Shown here: piece after piece, positions 52,951-63,805 of the stretch
Numbering within the stretch: the first letter of the stretch is position 1
Layout: each line of letters opens with the position of its first letter
DNA from: Epiperipatus broadwayi
Lineage: Eukaryota; Onychophora; Udeonychophora; Euonychophora; Peripatidae
Length of the DNA: 64,000 nucleotides
NCBI GenBank assembly: GCA_028023455.1
Contig: JAQFVV010012498.1
Span: forward strand, 436,001 to 500,000
Reading direction: 5' to 3'
Program-made: the position numbers and the translations under genes
The notes under the pieces: generated by a model
Told to the model about the DNA's origin: nothing
Seen by the model: the letters and a program-made list of their open reading frames with translations, nothing else
The model's database searches: none

Positions 52951-55900
52951 CAGGGGTGGCAACCTTTAAGGTGTCATGCCAAACTTATGTTACAGTGTTA
53001 TTCCGTATGCCAACATAATTCTGGCAATCTTATTATATGTAGAATCAAAATTGAGCTGTTACAATGGGCTTCAAATTTATATATTATATACTTTTGAAAC
53101 CCATTATAATCGGATCTTATGTTATTGGTCACTAAAATATTTTAAAATACATAAGATCATATGTAAAAAGTATGTTTTGTTAAATAATATTGCATTTGAA
53201 AGACATACTTAAAATTTTCTTTAGCATGGAAAAAATTCATCTCATTGGCACTTTAAAAAATGTGTATCGTTTACAAAATTGCTGATTAATGTACAGTAAT
53301 TCAAAATAGGCAAAGCACATTTAACTTTCAATAGTTTAATTTAAAAAGCTGATTAATGAACTCTAACAAAATAAAACAAGTATTTTTCTGATATTCATCA
53401 AAAATATTTCAAGAAAACTCATTTTTGTGATATAAAAAATCAACTGGAAATTAAAAGTTTTTCATATATTTTTCTTTCTTTTTTTTTAAACTATGGACAT
53501 TTGGAATTTTTCTCTATGAGAAATTTGTTTTAATTACAATAGTCATTTAAACAAAAAAAAAGCAATGATTTTTAACTTCTTTGAGATGGAACAATATTAT
53601 CAAGTCTCACATATTTGCAGACTTCCTTCACACATTGATTATCACTAACTATAAACTTTTTTTTTCAAAGTAAACATGCCAAAACTTAAAATGCATTGCA
53701 TTATTATATAATAAAGTTTTTCAAATGAATTAATTGATATAATATTTTGCCTGAATATAAATTTATTCAAAAGACTGAGGTGCATACAAAAGTATCAAAG
53801 GTCAAATGACCATTAAAAAAAAAAAAATCCAAGCAAAATTAATCCTCTCTGGGAAAAAAACTATTTCTATCCCAAGCAATGATTGAGTGTACATTTATTG
53901 TACAAAATAATTAGTAAATTAAACTGAATCATAGTTTTCATTTATGTGTGAGTCACATATGCAAAATGTAGATGATGGTGAAAACACTTGCAGTGTAATT
54001 AAAATATAATTTTTTACCACTTCCAATTCAATCAGAGTGCCATTGATAATTGTTTCATATTGAAGCAGATGATCTGATCCTCAGATCCTGCTTCAGAGTC
54101 CACATCCAATCTCCTACCATCTAACTATGTTCAAACCAGTCCTTATGATACGTATATTTCTTTTGCTTTAATATTTTTACATAAATAACATGGATATTTA
54201 TATATCTTAATCTAAAACCACTTAATAAATAAATATTTAATATTTTCATGTGTATGCGTGCATAATGGATAAATATATATATATTTCAGTGTAGGAGATT
54301 GCTGACATATCATTAAAAATTATGTTATATATAAATTGTATTTAAAATCATATAAGAAATGTATTATATTTTCATATTTAATTTAGCAGTCAGAAATGGT
54401 GCAATTCTTTTAAAAAGTTTCTCGAAAACAATTATCCGAAAAAGCCCTTTAGTTAAAAGTAAAAAGATTACAATTTTGTAATAGTAAAATAAACCCATTA
54501 GTGGAAATTTTGTCCACGCCAGCTTGTTTTAAAATCTTAAGACTTATTTTAAAACAATCGTTCAAGAAACTGATACCAGAATTGCATTGTTTCAAAAGTC
54601 TTACAAGATAAGAAAGGATCCGGTCAGCCGATTTTAGCTGTACATTAAGTGCTTAAAATGCCTCAGGTCCAGCAGTAGTTGCTATGCTACATCACCAAAA
54701 TAGAAGTATAAATACTGCTGGATTTGAATCCAAAAAGAGGGAGACAACCAAAATATGATGATGCCAAACCAAATCCACATCAATTTTAATTTTCACCCAA
54801 TGTGCCGCGAGTAGGGGAAATTTCACCTTTCCCTCCGTTCCAATATGCTTTTCCCATAACGAAGCTCTGGATCCCGTACTAATGAACTCTAAATGTCTGC
54901 TGATAAAGTAAATGCTACCTATCAGGTCATATTTAAACCCTAGATCTAGTGAACTAATGATGATGAATATTATTCGTATCAAGGACTGCTATTCCAGATA
55001 ACAAGGTAAAAGAACTTTAGCTGCCCTTGATTCTCAAATTCAGCCTTCTTTATAATCCTGATGCTCTGTTCTGATACTATAGTTTAATGTTTTCATATTA
55101 TGTAACTTTCTATTATATAGCTCTATATAACTGATCCTCATTAAGCCTCTTTTAATATGTTTTCTTTCCTTTATTTCCATGTGGCAAATAATTCTAGTTT
55201 AATATATTTATGTATTTATGTTTTCTTTAAAATGCCAATAATAATTTCCAAAATCGCTAACACATATTTTATTTCTAGTTTCCTACCCTTTACTTACGGG
55301 ATAATTAAGAACGTAAATTAATTAAAAACAAGTCTTAGTCAACTAGTGCAGGTGTTTGCGATTTTGGAAAAATAAAGTCATTAAATTATAAAATTATAAA
55401 TAGAAAACAGATCAACATCTGTTTTCCTAAAAATGTTTATTTTTCTTTCTAAATAATAATAATGCGCTATTTTAACTTTTAATGTATCTTATATATATAA
55501 AAATCTATATTTTATCCAAACTATTACCACCATCCCATTTATTTATGTATCAATTTATTTACTTTCATAAAAGCATTTATTAATCGAGATTGATATTTAT
55601 GAAACATGTGGGGAGTTATGAATAAATTAAAGTAAAAAGGGAGGGGAATCTTAATATCTTAAAACTCTATATTTAGTTAAATTTATCCATGCCTGTTTGG
55701 TGATTAAATCACATCATTACGCAGGGTATTCTATAATTTATGGGTATTAAATAAGTAAGATAGTCTATAAAGCTATTTATGCTTCATTTTTCTCAAGCGT
55801 TGCGTGCATATAGGCCCCTTAGTTTTATATATATTCGTGCTTCTCTCTTATATGGAGGTATTCGCTAAGTCAAGCCCTATTCGTTTTCCATGTCCTTGAA

Positions 55901-57000
55901 CCAGGCTGTAAAACCACCCTGGGAATATATATGGTTGTATGGGCATGCTTTATATGGGGATCGCTCTGGAAAAACCAGCCCAATAAATGCATTGCCGACC
56001 ACTCTTCATTTCTAAACCGATCCTGCCAACGTTTGCAGAGTAAATCAGTAATTCTCGTTCAATAACTTCATGAAGCACACTCCAGGATACATAATTAGAC
56101 CACCCAAACTTGCCGCCATGCACGTATTACCTTTCATTATATTTCTAGTAAACCCATGAACATCCATAAGCCGTAATGTTGTAATTTTGCTAAACAGACA
56201 TCTATGCCCATTATTTAATATATGCATCATTATGACGAACTTGTTATTAATATAAATATTCATTAGCCGTCCCACACGTCTGCCACTTTATAAACCAATC
56301 TAATAATTATATTCTATAAAAATGTAATATTTGCTTGTTAAACTATTCTTTTTCAAATCGGTTAAATGCTATTTTCGTTTCTCTGGGGATGAAATAGTCT
56401 CTTAATAATACGTTTCTCATAGCGCTAAATCTGTAAGGTATTTATTATTGGAATAGCCGCAAATATTAGCAAAGTTATTATAAAATCTGAATTCTATATA
56501 TAATATTTATGAGGCTAGTGTCTGACAAACAATCAGACACATTTATTTATGTTATGAATATAATAAATCTTAAAATATATATATCAACTTTCGAATCGTT
56601 GCTTTCTTTTATTTAAATTACTATTAATTTATAAGTTATGCTCATGATGACTAGATGATCTCCGCTAAAATACATAATTAATATGCCAGGTCACGAACCT
56701 TCATTGCTCCTAAAGTATAGTTCTTTTTTTTTTAAGTTAGTCTATCATTAAAGTTAGCTTAGAGTCTTTTGTGTCTACGATGAGCGATGCCGGTGGTGAG
56801 AAATGAAATTAGATTGATATCATTGGGATTGTTGCTCATAAGTTGATAGATCTGGGAAAAAGGCAAATAGAGCAGAATTCATGAGTGTTCCTGACTTATG
56901 TATCTTGCGCATGATTGGCTTCGAGGTACTTTTGCCTAGATCTTGTTATGTGAACATACAAATCCGACCGGTACAATATGCTCTAGGTTGCTGATCCCTG
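52951..57000. mobile_element. 4-kb hAT-like element with perfect 8-bp target duplication
   Basis: The left end CAGGGGTGGCAACCT and right end (reverse complement) CAGGGATCAGCAACCT are imperfect inverted repeats of the hAT type. Both sides are flanked by the identical octamer AACTAAAT (52943-52950 and 57001-57008). The 4050-base interior is less AT-rich than the host sequence between about 54,050 and 57,000. It has no intact transposase; the longest frame is 96 codons on the minus strand at 54692-54982 and matches no family I recognise. A deletion derivative or an hAT carrying captured sequence is possible. It abuts the older hAT transposase remnant at 57009. Confidence 0.68.
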
Positions 57001-57009
57001 AACTAAATC

Positions 57010-57940
57010 ATTTTTATGCACAAACTTGCTACATAGTTAAATTATGTTTGTTTGCCAGGCTTTCAATGAATTTATCATCTGCTGAATAATTTTTACATTT
57101 GAAAATGGCAAGTTAAAAATATAGACAAATATATCATACAATTTTTTTTTTGTTTTAAAATAATCAGGTTCTTTCAATACCTAAAACTATTTTGTGAATA
57201 TCTTTTATTTCATATAATAAATCTTCTGACAGATCTTTCTCATATGTATTTACAAATTTTCTTGCTTGTGCAGTTATTTGATCATCATCTAAGCTTTGGA
57301 AATTTAAAATTGATGAAAATAATTCACATATGATATTTGCTGTTTCAAATCTTGTCTTTAAATCATTGATTATAAAATTCAATATTGGATGAACTATGAA
57401 AATTCTAAAAATTTTATTCAGACAAGTTTTTCAATTTTCAGGAAATTAGAGATTGCACTCAACACTTTGATTTATGTAAGTACAGCACACCTAACACTAA
57501 AATCTCTTAAATGCAATCTCAACATCATGGGATATTCATTTACTTTGTAAGACAATAAATTTGCAAACATTTTGTGCGAAAACACTATCAATAGCAGATT
57601 TTTATACGATTTGAAATATTTTTTTCAGTGCTGAAGGAATTAATCCTGTAACCATCTCTTAGCGAAGATTATGCTAAATAATTGAGTGCACATCTTGAAT
57701 TCTTTCTCTCTACCTTTTTTCTGAAAGACTTGGAAGAGGATGCAGAACTGTAAGTGAACAAGGAGTAGAAAGCTCATCCAACTAACCATCCTGAGACCTT
57801 TACAGTCACTGAAGAATTAACTGGATATAACTATTACTGCCTAATATTAATCAGCTATCACTGGCTATCTAAAAAACAAAATTCTCAAAGGATTTTCAAT
57901 TATTTCAAATCCCTCTTGGATTTGAATATTGAATTATAAA
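57010..57940 (-). pseudogene. Decayed hAT transposase, C-terminal part
   Basis: The minus-strand frame at 57382-57164 includes LKTRFETANIICELFSSI, DDDQITAQARKF and YEKDLSEDLLYEI. This pattern matches the region before the dimerisation domain of ZMYM/hAT-type transposases. After a frameshift near 57150, an IFNLPFSNVKIIQQM-like block corresponds to the LPxSNAxVERxFSxM hAT dimerisation motif. Many stops lie upstream to about 57940. The remnant ends where the 4 kb hAT element begins, so it may have been cut by that insertion; I could not find its continuation beyond 52943. Confidence is moderate because of the decay. Confidence 0.5.
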
Positions 57941-58159
57941 CTTGATAAATAAATGCCATTAACTATCATACCATAAGATTCAATCTAGCTCATGTTTATC
58001 AATGTATTAGAATAACTCACTAGAATGCATTAGTCAAACTTATAGATGGCCATTGGCTTGAAGATTACAGTAAGATATTACATATATGTCCCAAATAAAA
58101 AGTATATATCTATGCAAGCAAAGAATGTATATATTAATAGCACTGAGTATTATTTTTAC

Positions 58160-58225
58160 CTGTATTAAAATTTCTAACTGTCGATCATCTAAGAGCACCA
58201 CTTGACTTCGCCGACCTTCGGTCAT
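58160..58225 (-). CDS. FRMD4A: FRMD4 exon encoding the N-terminal edge of the FERM domain
   Basis: FRMD4 proteins are FERM-domain scaffolds that link cytohesin/Par3-type polarity complexes and Arf6 signalling to epithelial junctions. This exon encodes 22 residues beginning MTEGRR and continuing LLDDRQLEIL to a final Q. From memory this matches vertebrate FRMD4A/B almost residue for residue, including the MTEGRR start and the LLDDR strand of the first FERM lobe. The exon ends CAG followed by GTAAAA, a good donor. Immediately before the ATG, on the minus strand, a T-rich run ends in TTTTTAG. The exon can therefore be internal (the vertebrate FRMD4A isoform has residues upstream of this Met) or the Met can be the initiator. 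A versus B cannot be distinguished from this stretch. It joins in phase 0 to the exon at 39045-39139. Confidence 0.9.
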
Positions 58226-59843
58226 CTAAAAATAAAAAACAAATTTATTTATTAATTTTTTCATAAGATTTAAAACATTATAAATTCAATATTCAAATTT
58301 TATATATTATTTTTAAAATATTACTTTATTCAAAATATGTTTTTTCTTTTTTTTTTAAATAATTACCCAGAGAATTATTTTATTTCCTCACAGACTGGAT
58401 GCTGATTCATTCAGTCAGCCAAAGATGACTGTTTAAACTCAATTGTTTATATTTGTCATCTATCTTAAATTTTAGTCACTAAAAATTCTAACAAAAGATA
58501 ATTAATAGACGAATAATTTATTCAAAATGTAAAATATTTTTATAATTCTTCTTCAATGTGGCAATTTTTGAGGAAATATTTTAAATAAAATTTTCACTAA
58601 TTCTCTCAAGAGGGCAGCCTAATCTAGCTCTGCTTAACATGTGACCTCAGGAGGAGAATCGAATTACTTTCATATAATGTACAGCATTATACGAAAGCCT
58701 GATTATTGCTAATTTAATTAAAACCAAAAGTGAACTGTTATTCGAAATGAAGCATAAGATTGCCGATAACAATATGTCATAATTGATTAGCCAGTAGGAA
58801 AATAAATTAATTTATAAGATTTTTATTAAAAAATATACAATAACAATTATCTTAATTTATTATTTTAATGTTCCATCAGATCAATAAGTATTTTAATTGT
58901 TGATGAAGTATACGATTGGGGGAGAAAAGATTAAATCACAAAAAAGATTAACATTTACTATAAAATCATGAGATCAAATTCTTGCCAAATACTTCTATTT
59001 ATCTTCAGATACATTAATTCGAAATAACTTTTTTATAGTACAAAACTAATCTTATTGTTCCTTGAAAGTCGTAAGTTTGAAAGAATATATGAGTAATAAT
59101 ATGCTATCCAGTGTTGGTAAATAGTAGGAAAACTTTTTTTAAAAAAGAAACTAAACAAAATTTGTTTTAATGAGAGTTTTTAAAAAAATTCAGAGAAAGG
59201 GAGAAAAAATAAAACTGGACGACTAAAAACTAATATTTATTCACTCAAAATGTAAAAAAGGGAAAGACAAATAAATATGAAAAAATTGAATATAGAATTC
59301 AACTTTTTTAAGAGTTCCAATAATAAAATGAATTAACTTCCCAACTATTACTTCAATCTCATTTATGAATTGTATATATATAGATTTAAAAGATATTGCT
59401 TGAATCCATTGAGAAGATCATTCTCTTGGTTTTTCGAACATCCAAATATTCAAATGATAAAAAATTCAATTTCAACAATGATTATAAAAAATATTTTTAC
59501 AGTTTATCACAGACATGCTGTTTTAATTACTTTATTCCCAATAAACAAATCCTATTTTAAAAAAATTCAGAAATATTTAAGATTATTTTATTGTACTCAG
59601 TCTGAGAATTTTGGATTATGCCCTCAGTTTAGCCATTGCTTCATTAAAATAAAAAAGAATTGGATATTTTGTCACTTGAGAGGTGTGATGTTTGAACATC
59701 AGAAGTGAGATAGATGAGTTCTCCATTCAGTAGTTCTACAAATGCTCTAAAGTATGCAGGGCATTGTTTCATCTATTACTTATTGAAAGAAGATTTATCT
59801 TTTACAGTGTTCTGAAATTCAGCAGAGCTTAATATAAAAGATT
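58226..59843. other. Interval between the putative upstream gene end and the FRMD4 exon
   Basis: About 1.6 kb of AT-rich sequence. If 59844 is a genuine gene end, any FRMD4 promoter serving the MTEGRR exon as first exon should lie here. No TATA-plus-initiator arrangement or CpG cluster is evident. A 112-codon plus-strand frame at 59370-59708 is Ile/Phe/Lys-rich and matches nothing I know. A fragment near 58615-58710 (AGGGCAGCCTAATCTAGCTC) loosely resembles one near 44150-44185 and may be a repeat scrap. Confidence 0.35.
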
Positions 59844-59903
59844 TCATTTCAATTTATTCTTGCATGATCTGGTGTTTTTTTCCGGTTGGTTACCATCTTT
59901 ATC
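59844..59903 (-). CDS. Putative terminal coding exon of an unidentified gene upstream of FRMD4
   Basis: On the minus strand, acceptor AATTTAACAG is followed by an open frame of 19 codons beginning DKDGNQPEKN and ending in a TGA at 59846-59844. The frame is phase-compatible (phase 0 to phase 0) with the exon-like block at 60183-60353, whose donor is a consensus GTAAGT. An AATAAA overlaps the last codons and another lies near 59590 on this strand. I do not recognise the protein. The hydrophilic tail has no domain signature. It could be the 3' end of a gene transcribed toward FRMD4, or a chance ORF with good splice sites. Confidence 0.4.
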   Translation of the reverse strand, partial: DKDGNQPEKNTRSCKNKLK

Positions 59904-60182
59904 CTGTTAAATTACAAAATAAAAATGTTTAATTAAATATGAGAGAACTAGAAAAATTTTTTATAAAAAAAAAAAAAAGACACGACATCATGTGTACACT
60001 GATAATATTTATGCAATTACAATGTATACATTTTAGTGTCGTAGTGGATTCTGTATATATATATATTAGCTGATTGTGCAATATTGTATAAAAATTCATT
60101 TTTTAAAAAAAATCAATAATATCCAATTGGAAACTGTAAATACATGTTAAGTTCTTTGCATAAAGACAGATCAATAACTTAC

Positions 60183-60353
60183 AAGTGGTAACTCTGACCA
60201 AGCATTAATACTTGGATCATTAGTGATGGAAGTTTGACATTTTCTGCTCAGTTGGAGACTATTTGTAAAAAATCCAATTAAACAATACTCCAACTCTGAA
60301 TGAAGCATATTGCAGAGATATTTTAACAAATTATATTTACAGTGAAAATAAAG
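60183..60353 (-). CDS. Putative internal exon of an unidentified gene upstream of FRMD4
   Basis: A 171-base block (57 codons, no stop) on the minus strand. It has acceptor TTATTTTCAG on one side and donor GTAAGTTATT on the other, both close to consensus. The translation starts LYFHCKYNLLKYLCNMLH and ends INAWSELPL, an amphipathic helical, Leu/Cys-containing composition as in HEAT-type repeat proteins, but no named family is recognised. Flanking non-coding DNA is much poorer in G+C. Splicing to 59903 keeps frame. If this is a real gene it ends about 1.6 kb before the first recognised FRMD4 exon on the same strand. Confidence 0.42.
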
Positions 60354-61019
60354 CTGAAAATAAGAAACAACTTTCCATCTCATAATATAGAAAAAATTAT
60401 TAATTAAGTTATCTTAGAAATCATTACAATTTATAGTTGAAAATTACTCTTACTGCATCCAATAGGATGACAATTAAAATAGTAAGCAAAATAATCAAAT
60501 ATTACCTTCAAATTTATAAGAAAATGAGAGAGTAAACAGAAACAGAAGACTGATTTTTTTTTAAGCTGCTTGTTCTTTAAATTATAGCCTCTATTTTAGC
60601 AAATTATTCTTTAAACATATTTATAACTTCTGATTTTAAATTTATTAAGCTATTATATATAAGTAAAAAAAAAACCTTTTTAAGAAAATAGAAGACAGTA
60701 CATTTAAATCAATACACACATATATATACTGTATGTAGTGGATAAGAAACTTGGTAAAGATTAGTTAATTAGCAAATATATACCATCATCAGAGAAAGAT
60801 TAAAAGGAAATCTTCAACACTAAATGATAGGAACTCTTTTTTTAAAACAAATATTGCCATATTTTTGAATGGTTTTCTTTTTTTAAGTCAGACTATAGTC
60901 TTATACATGCATCAGATGATAATAAAGGAGATTGCCTTGATTCTAGGTTGAGATTGTGGATCGCTTAAGGGTTGATTATTATGCAGCTATATTGTAATAC
61001 AATATTACATAATCGAAAT

Positions 61020-62650
61020 CACCCCAAATTTACAAATCAGCCAGACTAGCCAAGAAAATAAATTCCAAAACACTACCTGCTACAAGCAGACTTCTGAAAT
61101 ATAAAGAACTACAAAATAACATACACCTGGGTCTCTTTTTACACGGACTTATTTAACGCGATTTTGAAGTTATGCGATTCATATTTCCTTGGAAGTCAAA
61201 CTCCGATAATGCGCTATTACTTTAAATAATAAATTTCGCGCACTTACGTCATATTAAAAATAATAGCACATTATTGGAATTCAAGTTTCATCTTAATAAT
61301 TTCAATATTTTCAGTGCTTTATAATAGTAAGATTTTATGCAATAATGAAATTAAAATCATGATTTCCACATTTTATGTATACACACATTAAATTTTACAA
61401 GATTATAATGTAAATTTATTCAAACATTGTGCGTGTTAATTTTGCATTTTAAAACACATTCTGTTTTTTCTTTTTAAAAAAGAACGTAATCAATTATTAT
61501 TTTCTTATTAATGACACTAATCATTAACGTGCTCTTAAATTCCAACAAGAGCTAAATGGTTGTATGTCTGGATATAGCGAGCTTCATAAACAATTAATAA
61601 AATCATCATCTCAAAGATTAATTACTAATTACGTTGTCACCAGAAAATCATTAACACAACATGAGAGTGAAGTTGGCGCTAGTTGTATTTCCTCTTGTGA
61701 AGAATCTGATTTTTTACCAGTTTGCAAACGAACCTGTTTATCGATAATAATTAAAACATGTATAAAAAAATGTAAATTACTGTACTGTAAATTATGCATA
61801 AAAATATATTATTTTGAATAAAATTAAATATTATAGTTAAAAAAAGTTTGTCTTGTATCAATTTTTTTCAAATTTGAAATTTTTTATTAGTCATATTTTA
61901 TTCTCTTATTTTTTTTTTTTGCGCGAATTTTAAAGTAATTTTATGTTGGTGTTTTGCTTTTATGCGACTTTTGAAAAATCACAGTCCGTATCCCCCCTTT
62001 TTCAAGGTAAGTTAGTCTATTTTTGCGCGATTTCGTTTGCACGTGTTTTCTGAGGAACCTATCTATCGCGTAAAACGAGACCGAGGTGTATTTAATTAAA
62101 CATTACCCACAATTCCATGTGCCCTTCATATTAAAAGAACTTTTAAATAAGTTAATTACTTCAGAATCATACATTTTTGATAATAAAGATACTTTAATTC
62201 TTTTTATTTCATTTCTCTCAAAGAAGACAACCTTAACTTTATCAAAATTAATAGTGTGGTCTGTGTCTTTTTCATAAATATATAAAGCAGAACTAAGATA
62301 TTTATTTCTGACCCTACTTTTATGTACCTTTATTTTTTCATTTAAGCTCAAACTACTCTGACCTATGATATCTTCTTACAAAAACAAGAATTAATATTTA
62401 CTACTTCAGAAATAGTCTTTTTATCAAAAATTTCTTTGTATTATTTAATAAATTATTCAAAGTAATATCCTTTTTTCCCAAGCAATTTTCTTATTTTCAA
62501 ACAAATTACTATTTTTACATATAATTTTATAAGAAAACAATTTAAATGCCAAAGAAATAAAATCATATTTTTCTTTATCCTTTATATCATTACAAATATT
62601 ATTACAATTAAATAAAATACTTTTAACAAATTTATCAGACTAGCCAACAC
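61020..62650 (-). pseudogene. Second Penelope-like family, 3' end, minus strand, split by a DNA transposon
   Basis: Reading down the minus strand from about 62760: a decayed frame with SDKFVKSIL and SYKIICKNSNLF, then DIIGQSSLSLNEKIKVHKSR (a degraded GIY-YIG core, with IIG for Y-I-G), HTINFDKVKVVFFERNE and INLFKSSFN. This order is the C-terminal endonuclease segment of Penelope-like elements. The 3' UTR follows but is interrupted at 62090/62089 by the TA-flanked element 61124-62088, and resumes at 61123 down to about 61020 (block ending near TTCTTGGCTAGTCTGG on the minus strand). Several stops and frameshifts. The sequence is distinct from the 44-47 kb family. Confidence 0.7.
61124..62088 (+). 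mobile_element. Pogo/Tigger-like TA-flanked inverted-repeat element, copy 2
   Basis: A 965-base element with ends CACCTGGGTCTC and the reverse complement of CACCTCGGTCTC, flanked by TA on both sides (61122-61123 and 62089-62090). The subterminal sequence CTCGTTTTACGCGATAGATA recalls Tigger/pogo ends. It interrupts a Penelope-like 3' UTR whose uninterrupted paralogue is at 62900-62960, which fixes the borders. An 85-codon plus-strand frame starting at 61564 contains ESDFLPVCKR, which recurs in copy 1 (29346-30373) in the mirrored orientation. This looks like the degraded tail of a shared ORF. No intact transposase. Tc1/mariner/pogo assignment rests on TA targets and end similarity. Confidence 0.72.
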
Positions 62651-62747
62651 TCAAATAATCTTTATAAAACTGACCTTTTTGAAACAAAGCTACCCAACTA
62701 GAATTATTTAATTTCTTATTTCTATAACAATAATTTTTTAAAGCAAC

Positions 62748-63075
62748 TAAGATAGGCCACATTATTAATTTTGATGAAACTATGGTTGTCTTCTTTAAAA
62801 GAAATGAAATAAAAAAAATAATAATAATTAAAGAATCTTTATTATTAAAAATGTATGATTCTGAAGCAATTAACTTATTTAAAAGTTCTTTTAATATTAA
62901 GGGTATATTGGAAGTAAGTAGAATCATGGGTAATGTTTAGTTTAAATATGTTATTTTGTAGTTCTTTACACTTGAGAAGACTGCTTGTAGTAGTGAAACC
63001 ATTGGTAGTGTTTTGGAGTTTATTTTCTTGGCTAGTCTAGTTGAGTTACAAATTTGGGATGATTTAATTATTTGA
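62748..63075 (+). pseudogene. Inverted partner copy of the same Penelope-like 3' end
   Basis: On the plus strand: HIINFDETMVVFFKRNEIKK, then LLLKMYDSEAINLFKSSFNI, followed by the 3' UTR ATGGGTAATGTTTAG and the TTCTTGGCTAGTCTAGTTGA block near 63030. It is collinear with, and opposite in orientation to, the copy at 61020-62650. It lacks the inserted transposon, so it shows the uninterrupted UTR. Divergent or convergent partial copies are typical by-products of Penelope-like insertion. Confidence 0.68.
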
Positions 63076-63652
63076 CTAGTTTAGCTTTAAGCTTTTAATG
63101 AATACTATATAGAGAGATAATTAGGTCTCGCGCTATAATGGTAGAAATAATACAGCTTATACAGAGTTGCTCTATTTTTAAAAAAAAAAAAACTAAATTT
63201 TATTCATTTTTAAAACAACTAATTTATTTTATATACTTTTATATTATAAGTTGGTGTTGATTACTTTTTCAGTTTTACTTTAATTTAATGACAATTATTT
63301 TAAAGAAAAATATTTATATATATAAATTTAGGCGCAGGAGTAATTAATTCTGAGATAAAATGCATTAATTTTATTTTAACCTGTACAACTTGTTTATGAA
63401 AAAATGAAAAAGAATAATTAAGTCATGGCAAACTGTCATACAATATGCTTATTTTAAAAGAATTTTAAAAATTCTTTAAAGATAGTATTGAAGAATAAGC
63501 TAAGTCAATAGAAAAAAAGAGATAGCCAAAGAGTGAAGAAAGATGCTATAGAGCATTAGCAGAACAGAAAAATTACTTTAGTTTAGCTCTATTGGCTGAA
63601 ATTCCTATATAATGAATGGATCAAAGAAAACCATCTTTGGTCAATTACATAC
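63076..63652. other. Intergenic or intronic, nothing recognised
   Basis: AT-rich, with poly(A) at 63178-63192 and no element boundary. Would be an intron if the candidate exon at 63653-63805 belongs to the neighbouring gene. Confidence 0.4.
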
Positions 63653-63805
63653 ATTGTATATTCTCTCAATTGTCCTTGAATATTAGTGTTTATGAAAAGT
63701 TGTAGCAAATAATTAAAAGCTATATTAACATTACTATCAGCCAATAGAATAGTAACTAGATATCTTTTTTTAAAATTAATTACAACATTAATCATAAATT
63801 TAATA
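63653..63805 (-). CDS. Candidate exon, possibly of the same unidentified gene
   Basis: On the minus strand a pyrimidine-rich run ends in CAATTAG at 63806. It is followed by 153 bases of open frame and then a GTATGT donor. The translation includes VTILLADSNVNIAFNYLLQL and INTNIQGQLREYT, which reads like helical repeat protein rather than random AT-rich translation. Its exit phase does not match the 60353 acceptor directly, so at least one exon would have to lie between them, where Penelope-like sequence now sits. No family assigned. Confidence 0.28.

Larger units (their letters stand above)
39140..58159 (-). other. FRMD4 intron between the two recognised exons
   Basis: About 19 kb of intron, bounded by donor GTAAAA at its 58159 end and acceptor TTTTCAG at its 39140 end on the minus strand. 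It contains an hAT-like non-autonomous element, a 320-base palindrome, a tandem-structured Penelope-like element on the opposite strand, a 4 kb hAT element and an older hAT transposase remnant. No additional FRMD4 exon is needed, since the two exons join exactly as in vertebrate FRMD4. Confidence 0.85.

Noticed and set aside
54692-54982. 96-codon minus-strand frame inside the 4 kb hAT element
   Set aside because: No transposase motif or other family; not supported as a gene.
59370-59708. 112-codon plus-strand frame
   Set aside because: Composition dominated by Ile, Phe, Lys and Tyr as expected for translated AT-rich DNA; no motif.
62086-62277. 63-codon plus-strand frame
   Set aside because: Antisense shadow of the minus-strand Penelope-like copy.
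62640-62927. 95-codon minus-strand frame
   Set aside because: Antisense shadow of the plus-strand Penelope-like copy, joined at the inversion junction.
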